Assembly: GCA_947258985.1 (NCBI GenBank)
Contig: CAMYKI010000022.1
Span: 1 to 40,144, forward strand
Source of the DNA: an uncultured Acidimicrobiaceae bacterium
GTDB lineage: Bacteria > Actinomycetota > Acidimicrobiia > Spongiisociales > UBA5794
Direction of reading: 5' to 3'
DNA: 40,144 bases
Shown here in pieces: positions 32,150 to 40,144 of this stretch (position 1 is the stretch's first letter; the number at the start of each line of letters is the position of its first letter). Under the pieces are notes generated by a model. The model saw nothing but the letters and a program-made list of their open reading frames with translations. It searched no databases and was not told the origin of the DNA. Made by a program: the position numbers and the translations under genes.

Positions 32150-33889
32150 TCAGGTGCGCTTGGCGTTGACGAAACTCATCAGCTCGGCGAAGGGCATGGT
32201 GTTGATGACCGAAGAGCGTTCGACCCAGCCACGCCGCGCATTGTGAGCGCCCCAATGCAGATTCCTGAACTCAGTGGTGTGGTGGCTGTCGGTGGAGATG
32301 ACGAACTTGACCCCCGGGATGTCACGAGCCAGGAGTAGCTGATCTGCAGGAACGTCGAGTCGGTGGAGGTGCCCGTTTATCTCCATCGCGGTTCCGGTGT
32401 CGGCGGCTGCTTCGAACACCGCCCTGGCGTTGACTTCGATGCCGGGGCGGTGACCGATCCTCCTGCCTGTGAAATGGCCGATGGCGCTGACTGCCGGGTT
32501 CTGTATTGCCTTGATGATGCGATCGGTTTGGCGAGCCTCGTCGAGATCGAAGTACGTGTGAACCGAGGCAACGCACCAGTCGAACGACGCGAGGAAATCG
32601 GGGTCGTAGTCCACGCCGCCCTCCGGTGAGATATTGAGCTCCGAGCCGCTCAGAATCTGGAGTTGCGGGTATTCGGCACGGAGCCGTTCAAGCTCGCGTC
32701 TCTCGGCGGCGATTTGCTCGCGGCTCAGTCCGTTGATCGCCAGATCCTCGCCGTGCTCGGTCATGGCGATGTACTCGAGTCCTTGCCCGGCTGCGGCTCG
32801 CACCATGTCGTCCAGTGGGCTTCGACCGTCCCCGGACCATGTCGAATGAACGTGGAGATCCCCTCGGAGGTCTTCTGCTGCGACGAGGTCCGGCAGCGAG
32901 GCGGAGCCGGCGGCTGCAATCTCCCCGATGCCCTCGCGCAACTCCGGGCTGATGAAGTCGAGGCCGAGCCGCTTGTAGATCGCGGTCTCGGTACGCGACG
33001 CCTCCACCTTTCCGGTTTCGGGATCCTCGAGCCCATACTCGTTGAGCAACAAGCCCCGTTCGATGGCGCGCTGGCGTAGTTCGATGTTGTGCTGTTTCGA
33101 GCCGGTGAAGTAGAGGATTGCCGCCCCGAATTGGCTCGGTTTGACCACCCGGACGTCGATCTGGAGCCCCGTGGCGGTCAGCACCGACGTCTTGGTATCG
33201 CCTTGACCGATCACTTCTTCAACCAATGGCATTGCGACGAATTCGACCATGACCTGCCGGGGCGAGTTGCTGGCTACGACGATATCGATGTCGGCAATGG
33301 TGGCGCGAAAGCGGCGCAGCGATCCGCAGTACTGCACCCGGCGGACCGCTTCGAGCGTGCCCAGCGCATCGACCACCATCTCCGCTATCGGGAGTGCATC
33401 GGCGATTGGAGTCCGCCGGTCCTTGCCGTGCAACCCGAGACGTTCTATTGCGGTTGCGATCTTCTGCTGGGACTTCTCTCCCATGCCGGGCAGGCTCTGC
33501 AACGCGTCATCGGCAATTGCCTGTCGCAACTGATCGACCGACGCCACCCCGAGTTGATCCCGCAGCATGACCACGGTCTTGGGTCCGAGACCCGGGATGC
33601 GAGTGAGTTCCATCATCTCTGCGGGGAATCTCTTCCGCAGCTCGACAACCCGGCTCACCGAGCCCGTATCTACGTACTCCCGGATCTTGGAGGCGGTGCT
33701 CTTGCCGATTCCCGGAACCTTCTCCAACTCCGATGCGCTCATATCGGCAGCTTCGGCCGGAAGCGTCTCCACCGCCGAGATGGCCTTCTCGTATGCCCGG
33801 ACCCGGAACGCCTGTTTGCTTCCTTCAGCCATGATGAGCAGATCGACCAGTTCCTGGAGAATGCGTGCGATGTCGGCGTTGCGGATCAT
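32150..33889 (-). CDS. polX: DNA polymerase/3'-5' exonuclease PolX
   Basis: The 579-residue product has the full bacterial PolX layout: an N-terminal 8-kDa-like region with helix-hairpin-helix motifs (KVPGIGKSTASKI 57-69, RIPGLGPKTV 97-106, SLPGMGEKS 132-140), a family X palm with GSLRRF (189-194), Asp200, Asp202 and Asp245, and a C-terminal PHP domain from about 340. The nine PHP metal ligands appear retained: HVHST, Asp in WSGDG, His in MTEHG, Glu in GSELNI, His in SVHT, His in GHFTGR, and Asp and His in STDSHH. MTEHG and WSGDG differ slightly from the usual TDHS and YSDG. Such enzymes fill short gaps and trim 3' ends in base excision repair. Two bases separate it from the upstream antiporter gene, so they are probably co-transcribed. 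Confidence 0.95.
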   Translation of the reverse strand: MIRNADIARILQELVDLLIMAEGSKQAFRVRAYEKAISAVETLPAEAADMSASELEKVPGIGKSTASKIREYVDTGSVSRVVELRKRFPAEMMELTRIPGLGPKTVVMLRDQLGVASVDQLRQAIADDALQSLPGMGEKSQQKIATAIERLGLHGKDRRTPIADALPIAEMVVDALGTLEAVRRVQYCGSLRRFRATIADIDIVVASNSPRQVMVEFVAMPLVEEVIGQGDTKTSVLTATGLQIDVRVVKPSQFGAAILYFTGSKQHNIELRQRAIERGLLLNEYGLEDPETGKVEASRTETAIYKRLGLDFISPELREGIGEIAAAGSASLPDLVAAEDLRGDLHVHSTWSGDGRSPLDDMVRAAAGQGLEYIAMTEHGEDLAINGLSREQIAAERRELERLRAEYPQLQILSGSELNISPEGGVDYDPDFLASFDWCVASVHTYFDLDEARQTDRIIKAIQNPAVSAIGHFTGRRIGHRPGIEVNARAVFEAAADTGTAMEINGHLHRLDVPADQLLLARDIPGVKFVISTDSHHTTEFRNLHWGAHNARRGWVERSSVINTMPFAELMSFVNAKRT

Positions 33890-33891
33890 CG

Positions 33892-34818
33892 TCAGTAGCT
33901 CAATACGGTAAAGGCCAGGAAGACGAGAAGAAGGATGATTCCTTCGCGCCGGACGATTCTCTTGTCGTTCCAGGCAAAGGCCCCTGCCAACATCACAACG
34001 CCCAGCATCACGACCAACGCAGGACGGGTGAGATCTAACAGGATGCCGGGGCCCGCTACCGCGGCAGAGCCGGCGACGGCAAGCGAGTTGAACAGGTTGG
34101 ATCCCAGCACATTTCCGATGACCAGGTCGGATTCGTGGCGACGCACGGCGGCCAACGTGGTCGCCAATTCCGGAAGGCTGGTGCCGACGCCGAGCATTAC
34201 GCCTAGGAAGGCCTCTCCGAGTTCGAAGCGCTCCCCGAGATCGAGCGCGCCGTTGAGGAGCAGGCGAGCGGCAAAGATCGTGACCGCAAGCGCCGCAACC
34301 CCAATGAAGACCTCGCCGGGAACGGAGTGGGCTTCGGTGTCCTCATCGAGTTCGATTACCCCGTCGGGATCACTCGACGACCACTTGATGAGCAGCACCA
34401 GAGCGACGACCATCCCACCCAAGAGGAGGCCGCCCTCCCAGCGAAAGACCTCACCGTCCCACAACACCGCCGCCAGGGCGGCGACGGCAAGCAGCATCAG
34501 AACACCCTCGCGCCGCAGAATCAAGGTCCTGCTCATTATCGGCGCCGCAAACGCTGCAGTCCCGACCACGAGCGTCACGTTGGCAACATTGGATCCGGTT
34601 ACGTTGGCCATGGCCACGTCGAGATTGCCGTCTACAGACGCTATCGCCGACACAAGGAGTTCTGGGAGAGAGGTTCCGAGGCCGACGATCAGCGCCCCGA
34701 TCAGGACGATCGACACCCCAAGGGTGCGCGCCAGCCGGACCGCAGACTCGACGAAACGATCCGATGCGCCCATCAAGAGAATGAGGCCCAAGAGCACATA
34801 GAGAGACGAGAGGAGCAA
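33892..34818 (-). CDS. Calcium/sodium antiporter (CaCA, YrbG family)
   Basis: TTG 34818, with AGGA 7 bases upstream, gives 308 residues; the longer frame to 34893 adds a Pro-rich, non-conserved start. The two inverted alpha repeats are clear: GLGTSLPELLVSAIAS with NVTGSNVANV, and GVGTSLPELATTLAAV with GNVLGSNLFN, which build the ion site. About ten membrane helices are present, with an acidic loop (IELDEDTEAHS) between halves. It exchanges Ca2+ (or another cation) for Na+ or H+ across the membrane. It is two bases upstream of polX and is divergent from nhaA, another cation antiporter. Confidence 0.9.
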   Translation of the reverse strand: MLLSSLYVLLGLILLMGASDRFVESAVRLARTLGVSIVLIGALIVGLGTSLPELLVSAIASVDGNLDVAMANVTGSNVANVTLVVGTAAFAAPIMSRTLILRREGVLMLLAVAALAAVLWDGEVFRWEGGLLLGGMVVALVLLIKWSSSDPDGVIELDEDTEAHSVPGEVFIGVAALAVTIFAARLLLNGALDLGERFELGEAFLGVMLGVGTSLPELATTLAAVRRHESDLVIGNVLGSNLFNSLAVAGSAAVAGPGILLDLTRPALVVMLGVVMLAGAFAWNDKRIVRREGIILLLVFLAFTVLSY

Positions 34819-34992
34819 TGGTCTTCCTGGAGGGGGAGGGGCGATGGTAGCGCTGTGCGGCCTCCGTTGATCGACAAGTAGCTGGACCTGCATCGGAAGC
34901 TGATATCGTCAGGCTTGCCCGGCGGGCTCAAATCCCTGTGCAGGGACTGTCGCTCGCCGAGTCGCGATGGTGCCAAACGTTCAGGAGAGGGC

Positions 34993-36402
34993 ATGCCGCC
35001 GGAGACAGAGCGCGTGTACGAGACCTGGGTCCATTCAGACCGCAGGATTCCGAAGGGCTTCGTCCGCCCGATCATGCGCTTTACCCAGATCGAGGCTTCA
35101 TCCGGGTCGCTCCTTCTCATCGCAGCGTTGATCGCACTGATTTGGGCCAATGCCCCCTTCGGCGAGACCTACGACCAGTTCTGGGACACACATCTCCACC
35201 TTGAGATCGGCCCGGTGCACTTCGAGGAGTCGTTCCGGCACATCGTCAACGACGCTCTGATGGTGATCTTCTTTTTCGTCGTCGGGTTGGAGATCAAGCG
35301 AGAACTGGTGGTCGGCGAGCTGCGCGATCCGAAGAAGGCCGCCCTTCCTGCCATCGCCGCACTCGGCGGGATGATCCTCCCCGCGACCATCTACCTCCTG
35401 TTTGTTGCCGGCGAAGGCGGAGAGGCAACGAATGGCTGGGCGATTCCGATGGCGACGGACATCGCATTCTCGGTTGGTGTGATTTCGCTGCTCGGCTCCC
35501 GGGTGTCGACCGGCGCCAAGCTGTTCCTCCTTGCACTTGCTATCGCCGACGACATCGGCGCCATCCTGGTGATCGCCGTTGCCTATACGGAGGACCTCGC
35601 GCTCGGCTGGCTGGCGGCGGGGCTCGTCGGTCTTCTGCTCGTCTATGTCGCCCAGAGGGTGGGGATTCGGTCGATGCTCTTTTACGGTGTCGCCGGCGTG
35701 ATCGTCTGGTTCTTCATCTTCGAGTCGGGGGTGCATGCAACGCTCGCCGGTGTCGCCCTCGGGCTGATGACACCGGTCTTTCCTCTCTACTCCGAGGACG
35801 ACTACTACCGGCGGTCGAGCTGGATTCTCGGCCGGTTTGAGATGAACCGAGCCGCACCCAACCACCGGGAACGGCTCGACTACGACGCAATGCAGATGGC
35901 TGCAGTTGCCCGGGAATCGATTGCCCCCCTGGATCGGCTGGAGCACACTCTCACGCCTTGGTCCTCATTTGTGGTGGTCCCTTTGTTCGCCCTTGCCAAC
36001 GCCGGCGTGCGTTTTGCCGATTTCGAGAGCGGTGTCGGCGATGCGCTGACAAGCCCGGTTGCGCTCGGAGTAGCCCTGGGCCTGCTCGTCGGCAAGCTCT
36101 TCGGTATAACAATCGCCACCTGGATTGCGGTTCGTCTCGGGATCGGCAAACTGCCCACCCGAACCGGCTGGCCTCAGATCATCGGGCTGGCCGGCCTTGC
36201 GGGTATTGGTTTCACCGTGTCGCTATTCGTAACCGAATTGGCGTTTACCGATGCCAATCTGGAAGACTCGGCAAAGATCGGCATCTTCATCGGATCGTTC
36301 CTTGCCGGCGTTATCGGGTACTCCCTGTTGCGCCGTGCCAAGTCTCCCGAGGTAATGGCCGGAGACTTGCCCGCGGGCTCCGACCAGACCACGGCGACCT
36401 AG
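34993..36402 (+). CDS. nhaA: Na+/H+ antiporter NhaA
   Basis: ATG 34993 has AGGAGAGG 4 bases upstream and gives 469 residues; the longer frame from 34915 lacks support. Twelve membrane helices are visible. Ion-binding and unwound-helix residues are in place: FFFVVGLEIKREL, WAIPMATDIAFS (Asp156) and LALAIADDIGAILVIA (Asp186 and Asp187, the paired aspartates that bind Na+ in the family), with GVHATLAGVALGLM and LFALANAGV further on. It is longer than E. coli NhaA because of an N-terminal extension and a cytoplasmic loop with ERLDYDAMQ and RLEHTLTPW. It expels Na+ using the proton gradient. Confidence 0.95.
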   Translation: MPPETERVYETWVHSDRRIPKGFVRPIMRFTQIEASSGSLLLIAALIALIWANAPFGETYDQFWDTHLHLEIGPVHFEESFRHIVNDALMVIFFFVVGLEIKRELVVGELRDPKKAALPAIAALGGMILPATIYLLFVAGEGGEATNGWAIPMATDIAFSVGVISLLGSRVSTGAKLFLLALAIADDIGAILVIAVAYTEDLALGWLAAGLVGLLLVYVAQRVGIRSMLFYGVAGVIVWFFIFESGVHATLAGVALGLMTPVFPLYSEDDYYRRSSWILGRFEMNRAAPNHRERLDYDAMQMAAVARESIAPLDRLEHTLTPWSSFVVVPLFALANAGVRFADFESGVGDALTSPVALGVALGLLVGKLFGITIATWIAVRLGIGKLPTRTGWPQIIGLAGLAGIGFTVSLFVTELAFTDANLEDSAKIGIFIGSFLAGVIGYSLLRRAKSPEVMAGDLPAGSDQTTAT

Positions 36403-36433
36403 AGCCGGTGTTGTTTCGCGGAAGCGCCGTGAC

Positions 36434-37138
36434 GTGACTGTTTTTTCCTACGACCCGGCCTTGCTCGAGCGGTTTCCCACAATTCGGGCGGGCGTGATCC
36501 ACGCCAGGGGCGTTAGCAATGGGCCGACTGCTGCTTCGCTTCTCGAACGCTACGAGCAGGAACAGCTCTCGGTTGTTCGTTTGATGGAAGGCCGCACCCC
36601 GGGAGATGTTCCGGCTCTGGCCGCCTGGCGGCGGGCGTTCTCCGCATTCGGGGTGAAGCCAACGCAGTACCGCAACGCTGCCGAGGCCCTACTGCGGCGG
36701 CTCACCAAGCAAGGCAACATCCCTTCCATCAATACGCTTGTCGACATCGGCAATCTTGTCTCGATCAGGTACAGCCTCCCGGTGGCGTTCTTCGACCAGG
36801 CTGCCGTCGCCGGGGCGACGACTGTCCGCATCGCAGACGGCAGTGAACGGTTCACAGATCTCGGCTCGCGGGATGTGGTGAATCCCGAGCCGGGCGAGGT
36901 CATATTCGTCGACGACGCCGGGTTGGTGTCCGCTCGCAGGTGGTGCTGGAGGCAGAGTGCCGAGAGTGCCACCGGTCCGGATTCGACAGACGTCTTGGTC
37001 ACCGTCGAAGGGCATCACGAGAACGCTGCAGCCGAGGTCGCTGCCGCCCTCGACGACATCGGCGCGCTGCTTGCGGAGTATCAGCCTGAGGCAGCCGTGG
37101 AGCGGTCCCTGCTGGGGCCGGAGAACCCGAACTTCTAG
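36434..37138 (+). CDS. Stand-alone B3/B4 (PheRS beta-like) domain protein
   Basis: The 234-residue product starts at GTG 36434, 31 bases after nhaA. It carries the B3/B4 fold of phenylalanyl-tRNA synthetase beta: LAAWRRAFSAFGVKPTQYRN, EALLRRLTKQGNIPSINTLV and DIGNLVSIRYSLPVAFFD, then EVIFVDDAGLVSARRW. In the synthetase this region edits mischarged tRNA; free-standing members are widespread and may deacylate tRNA or bind amino acids, but their role is not settled. Its stop codon shares a CTAG tetranucleotide (37135-37138) with the stop of the convergent glycosyltransferase gene. Confidence 0.87.
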   Translation: MTVFSYDPALLERFPTIRAGVIHARGVSNGPTAASLLERYEQEQLSVVRLMEGRTPGDVPALAAWRRAFSAFGVKPTQYRNAAEALLRRLTKQGNIPSINTLVDIGNLVSIRYSLPVAFFDQAAVAGATTVRIADGSERFTDLGSRDVVNPEPGEVIFVDDAGLVSARRWCWRQSAESATGPDSTDVLVTVEGHHENAAAEVAAALDDIGALLAEYQPEAAVERSLLGPENPNF

Positions 37139-39165
37139 ACGGCAACCGCTTCTGGATGGCTGCGAAGGCGAGCGGCCAGATCGGATCGGCCGCATCCTGC
37201 GACCTTGTCGGCAAGGCCGAGCCGGATTTCCGCGGTGAGCTCGGGGACTCGTCCAAGCAGTATCTCGAATGCTTCGTCGTGGTCGGCCATCGCGGCTGCC
37301 AGCAGGCCGGTGCGAACAACATCGGCGTTGACGCCTCCTCCGGCCGCGTAGGCGGCACTGAACTCGGCCAAGGTCCCCGTCGGGTAAGTCCTGATGATCG
37401 GCTCCATGAAGGTGGCAATCGGCGCCTTGAGGGTCATCGGCACGAGCAATTCGACCGCAGCCGCTCCGTAGAACTCGTTCAGGCAGGCCACCAGTGCATC
37501 CCAGCTCTCGAATCCGCCAGGATGCTCATCGAGGAGGTCAAATGACTCGACGACGGCCTTCTCGGCCTGACCCGTACCGGCATAGGCTCGCACCAGGCCG
37601 TTACGGAACGTGATCCTGTTCTCCTCGACATAGTGGGCCGGCGGGTCGGATGGGGCGTCCGCCAGGTCCTCAGCAACCTCGATAAATTCGACATATCTGC
37701 CAAGGTTCTCGGCCGCGATTGCCAGCAGGGCCGCAGCCGTGTCGTCGGCGGGCACCAATGTCAGGGCATCCCGGCTCAGGTCGAACGCCCGCTCGTAGTT
37801 GCCCAGGGCAACGTACTGGTCGGCAAGGAGGCTGAGGATCTGTGCCTTAGCGGTCTTCGTCGCATCGGCCGAGCCCTCCCACGCCTCCTCGAGAAGGGTC
37901 CTGGCCCGGTCCGGTTCGAGACCCGCATAGTTCAATGAGCGGGCGAGATGAAGGGCGGTTCCGGGCGTAGGCTCGGTCCCATAGGCCGCCTCGGCCAGAG
38001 CGAGGTTGCGACCCGCCTTGTTCTTGGCTGCTACCACGTGGTCGACGTAGCCGTGGTGCTTGATGGACAGCTGAGAGAAGAAAAAGCCGCTGAGCGGTTC
38101 GGGATCGCCAACGATGTGGGGGAGCTCGTGGAGGGCCCCGCGGTACTCAACGCCTTCGCCGTGAAAGACGCGGAGACTGCGGAATCGGTTGCTCTCGAGG
38201 CCGTGCTCATCGAGATTTGCCACATCGACGGATAGCCCCGGATGTTCGGCTGAGTAGGTCGCCAGATAGCGACGCACCTGCTCCGGGTCATCACAGAAGA
38301 GGCGCTCATCGGCATCGAGGACGATGATGTAGACGGCATCGCGGCACTGGTCCAACGCGTAGTTTCTTGCCACACCGAAGTCGTTCGGCCACTCCCGATG
38401 GGTCACGTGGGCGCCGGCAGCTTCGGCGATGGCCACGGTTCTGTCGGTTGATCCGGTGTCGCAGACTTCGATGCGGTCGACAATCGGTTCGAGCGAGTCG
38501 AGGCAGCCCTGGAGCATCTCCTCTTCGTCCTTGACGATGAGCGCCGCAACGATGAGTGGCCGACCGTCGGGGTCGACGGGCGTAGTCCGCTTGGTGCACT
38601 TGCCGACGTGAGATGCGATCGCCCCTGCCGCAGCGAAGAAGTTGTGGTCATGTGTCACGACGGTGAAGAAAGGGTCGACGATCGGTTCGGAGAGCAGGCC
38701 GACCAGATCAGATTTGGAGGCCATCAAGCAGCTCACCCGGGTGGCCACGAGCCCCTTGGTGTCATGCGGAGCCGGAATCCTGTCTAGCTTGCGCTCCGCT
38801 GCATGGTCGACGGGAAGCGATCTGTAGAAGTTGCCGAGATCCGGATCGTTCCCGTAGGGGACAACGTACCGGTTCCCGCAGTGAAGGCTTCGCGTCATGG
38901 CAGCCACGCTCTTGTTAGTGATAACTACGTCGTCGTGGAGGAGCAGGGTCGGTTCCTCGGGGATGGCAAGCAGGGCTTCATGGAGACCGGCGCGACCCGG
39001 CTTGTTGACGGTCCTGACACCGTTCAGGTCTGCGGTGTCATGGGCAGCCAGGGCCGTTGCCGGAACGACAAAGACTGCGCCGGCTTTGCCCGCGATGAGG
39101 TCGGCCCGACGCACCGCACGCTTGGTAGCGTGCGCCGGCCCGTAGGCAAGGACAACGACGTGCAA
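37135..39165 (-). CDS. Two-domain glycosyltransferase with C-terminal helical repeats, next to flagellin
   Basis: TTG 39165 has AAGGAG 6 bases upstream and gives 676 residues; a frame to 39264 would start inside the flagellin terminator. Residues 1-200 look like a first GT-A-type domain (HVVVLAYGP, LLLHDDVVIT with the metal-binding type LHDD at 76-79). Residues 203-330 are a family 2 glycosyltransferase (VAALIVKDEEEMLQGCLDSL, CDTGSTDRTVAIAEAAGA, IVLDADE with Asp284/Asp286). Residues 400-676 are TPR-like helices (DRARTLLEEAWEGS, YERAFDLSRDALTLVPADDT). This fits cytoplasmic, protein-bound sugar transfer. Flagellin is the gene immediately upstream on the same strand, so flagellin modification is a sensible but untested guess. 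Confidence 0.78.
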   Translation of the reverse strand: MHVVVLAYGPAHATKRAVRRADLIAGKAGAVFVVPATALAAHDTADLNGVRTVNKPGRAGLHEALLAIPEEPTLLLHDDVVITNKSVAAMTRSLHCGNRYVVPYGNDPDLGNFYRSLPVDHAAERKLDRIPAPHDTKGLVATRVSCLMASKSDLVGLLSEPIVDPFFTVVTHDHNFFAAAGAIASHVGKCTKRTTPVDPDGRPLIVAALIVKDEEEMLQGCLDSLEPIVDRIEVCDTGSTDRTVAIAEAAGAHVTHREWPNDFGVARNYALDQCRDAVYIIVLDADERLFCDDPEQVRRYLATYSAEHPGLSVDVANLDEHGLESNRFRSLRVFHGEGVEYRGALHELPHIVGDPEPLSGFFFSQLSIKHHGYVDHVVAAKNKAGRNLALAEAAYGTEPTPGTALHLARSLNYAGLEPDRARTLLEEAWEGSADATKTAKAQILSLLADQYVALGNYERAFDLSRDALTLVPADDTAAALLAIAAENLGRYVEFIEVAEDLADAPSDPPAHYVEENRITFRNGLVRAYAGTGQAEKAVVESFDLLDEHPGGFESWDALVACLNEFYGAAAVELLVPMTLKAPIATFMEPIIRTYPTGTLAEFSAAYAAGGGVNADVVRTGLLAAAMADHDEAFEILLGRVPELTAEIRLGLADKVAGCGRSDLAARLRSHPEAVAV

Positions 39166-39217
39166 TGGATCTCCTTCGTCAACTGCTGTCACTCCAGTCG
39201 GCGGGGGGAGTCGCCAC

Positions 39218-40063
39218 TCAAGAAAAGAGAGGAGGCGGCCTGTGGGCCGCCCCCTCTCGTTCATCGGTGGTCTGGGTTGCCGGAGTAGGCCTGCTCTCTA
39301 CTGGAGTAGGGCGAGGACGCTGCCGGGGACCTGGTTGGCCTGGGCCAGCATAGGCCACCATCTCTTCGGCCATGTCCGTGTCCCGTACCCGGGACTCAGA
39401 AGCCGAAAGGTTCTCAACAGCAACACTCAGGTTCGCCACAGTGTGCTCGAGACGATTCTGAGTAGCACCCAGAGTCGAACGGGTCGAGGACACGGTGTTG
39501 ATCGCGCTATTGATAACGCCGATAGCGCCATCAGCGTCGCCGCCGCTAGACGCAAGGTTCACTCCGCTGACGCCGAGGCCGACTGTGGTCAGCACACCAA
39601 CGGTGACATCGAGGGTTTGGCCTGCGCCGGAACCGACATGGAACGTTTGTGTAGTGGCCGAGAAGATCGTCTTTCCGGCGAACGTGCTGTTGGTACCGAT
39701 GGCACCAATCTCTGCGAGCAGTTCGGTCACCTCGGCCTGCTGGGCAACACCGTCGGTGGTTGCAGTGTTAGCTGCATCAACAGCCAACTCACGCATACGC
39801 TGCAGAATCGAATGCACCTCATTGAGCGCACCCTCAGCAGTCTGAACGAGACTGACACCATCTTGAGCATTCCTGATTGCCTGACGAGAACCACGGATCT
39901 CAGCCCGCAGCGACTCCGACTTAGCCAACCCCGCAGCATCATCAGCCGCACGGTTGATCCGGAACCCGGAAGAAAGCTTCTCGAGCGACTTACCCAACTG
40001 GGTATTTGTCGCGGACAGATTGCGGAACGAGTTATACGCCGCAATGTTCTGATTTATACGCAC
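39218..40063 (-). CDS. Flagellin with frameshifted C-terminus
   Basis: GTG 40063 has AAGGAGG 8 bases upstream. Residues 1-140 are the conserved N-terminal coiled region (MRINQNIAAYNSFRNLSATN, LEKLSSGFRINRAADDAAGL, RNAQDGVSLVQTAEGALNEV), the variable centre is short, and the C-terminal region runs normally to LSASESRVRDTDMAEEMVA (residue 237). There the frame breaks. The normal end MLAQANQVPGSVLALLQ is present in another frame at 39351-39298, while about 13 residues that usually join the two (of the type FTRxQILxQAGTA) are missing. The open frame instead adds about 44 unrelated Pro/Arg-rich residues and ends at 39218, beyond the terminator hairpin. The native stop was probably TAG 39298-39300. 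Either the gene is inactivated or the assembly lost 38 bases. Confidence 0.9.
   Translation of the reverse strand: MRINQNIAAYNSFRNLSATNTQLGKSLEKLSSGFRINRAADDAAGLAKSESLRAEIRGSRQAIRNAQDGVSLVQTAEGALNEVHSILQRMRELAVDAANTATTDGVAQQAEVTELLAEIGAIGTNSTFAGKTIFSATTQTFHVGSGAGQTLDVTVGVLTTVGLGVSGVNLASSGGDADGAIGVINSAINTVSSTRSTLGATQNRLEHTVANLSVAVENLSASESRVRDTDMAEEMVAYAGPGQPGPRQRPRPTPVESRPTPATQTTDEREGAAHRPPPLFS
39227..39258 (-). terminator. Rho-independent terminator of the flagellin gene
   Basis: Arms 39227-39240 (GAGAGGAGGCGGCC) and 39245-39258 (GGCCGCCCCCTCTC) pair with a single mismatch around a TGTG loop. On the minus strand the stem is followed by TTTTCTT, the U-tract expected of an intrinsic terminator. 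It stands 40 bases after the presumed native flagellin stop (39298) and before the start of the glycosyltransferase gene (39165), so that gene may depend on read-through or its own promoter. Confidence 0.78.
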
Positions 40064-40144
40064 TGTGAGTACCTCCTTGTAGGACGGTGCGCTTCACCAA
40101 CCGTCAACATCCATGTCAACGCTTCCCCACCACAGTCGGCACCC
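40064..40144 (-). promoter_or_regulatory. Flagellin upstream region with strong ribosome site
   Basis: AAGGAGG (40072-40078, minus strand) is 8 bases before the GTG start. Further upstream, TTGACA (40114-40119) and TTGACG (40102-40107) resemble -35 elements and repeat each other, but no matching -10 hexamer is convincing and I see no clear sigma-28 type motif. The promoter may lie beyond the window edge. Confidence 0.4.

Noticed and set aside
31960-32246. Small protein genes within the tandem repeat on both strands
   Set aside because: The frames exist because the 60-base period is a multiple of three; they have no ribosome site and no conserved sequence.
39218-39297. Native C-terminal tail of flagellin encoded in this stretch
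   Set aside because: The frame reads through a terminator hairpin with a T-tract and gives an unrelated Pro/Arg-rich sequence, while the normal flagellin end sits in another frame just before it.

Overview
The window looks like high-GC chromosomal DNA of an actinomycete-type bacterium (phylum Actinomycetota). Lineage markers are a WhiB-family iron-sulfur regulator, a bacterial proteasome activator (Bpa) ending in GQYL, a Ser/Thr kinase with an extracytoplasmic DUF6777-like domain next to a two-FHA ABC exporter (the Rv1747 arrangement), and many GTG/TTG starts. The secreted proteins with Cys-containing SLH-like repeats (GCNPPxND..CP) and the flagellin suggest a deep-branching, flagellated lineage such as Acidimicrobiia; that placement is inference. 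The first 0.5-0.75 kb is visibly AT-richer and may not belong to the same genome.

Layout. 1-793: AT-rich block with one small secreted-peptide gene. 818-4441: two secreted SLH-repeat proteins, closed by a perfect hairpin. 4551-6795: divergent Fsr-like MFS transporter and a LiaF-like membrane protein. 6937-8409: lipoprotein alpha/beta hydrolase. 8610-14508: a tight five-gene operon of receptor-type kinase, FHA-FHA-ABC exporter and three small envelope proteins, which is the most system-like unit here. 14509-18926 (minus): 2,3-diaminopropionate ammonia-lyase, purine nucleoside phosphorylase, Bcr/CflA MFS and a queuosine-salvage-type protein. 19085-24190 (plus): DmdC-like acyl-CoA dehydrogenase, YihY/BrkB membrane protein, DEAD-box helicase, cyclophilin and a VOC protein, followed by convergent whiB. 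24674-30403: PPDK-like enzyme, convergent bpa, then a divergent penicillin-acylase-family hydrolase. 30415-34818 (minus): Ca2+/Na+ antiporter, PolX, a 60-bp tandem repeat with hairpins, and a membrane-anchored sulfite-oxidase-like molybdoenzyme. 34993-37138 (plus): NhaA and a stand-alone B3/B4 protein. 37135-40144 (minus): flagellin and a two-domain glycosyltransferase with repeats.

How genes may work together. The kinase probably signals to the FHA domains of the adjacent exporter, with the three small membrane or exported proteins as accessory parts. The glycosyltransferase directly downstream of flagellin could modify flagellin. Bpa implies a proteasome elsewhere in the genome. The rest is housekeeping or catabolic and shows no mobile element, CRISPR array, tRNA or rRNA.

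Most notable anomalies: a flagellin whose C-terminus is broken by an apparent 38-nt deletion so that its frame runs through its own terminator; a kinase whose HRDLKPxN motif has Ala in place of Asn; paired -10 elements giving two apparently leaderless divergent genes (bpa and the acylase); the 60-bp tandem repeat; and the compositional break near the left edge.
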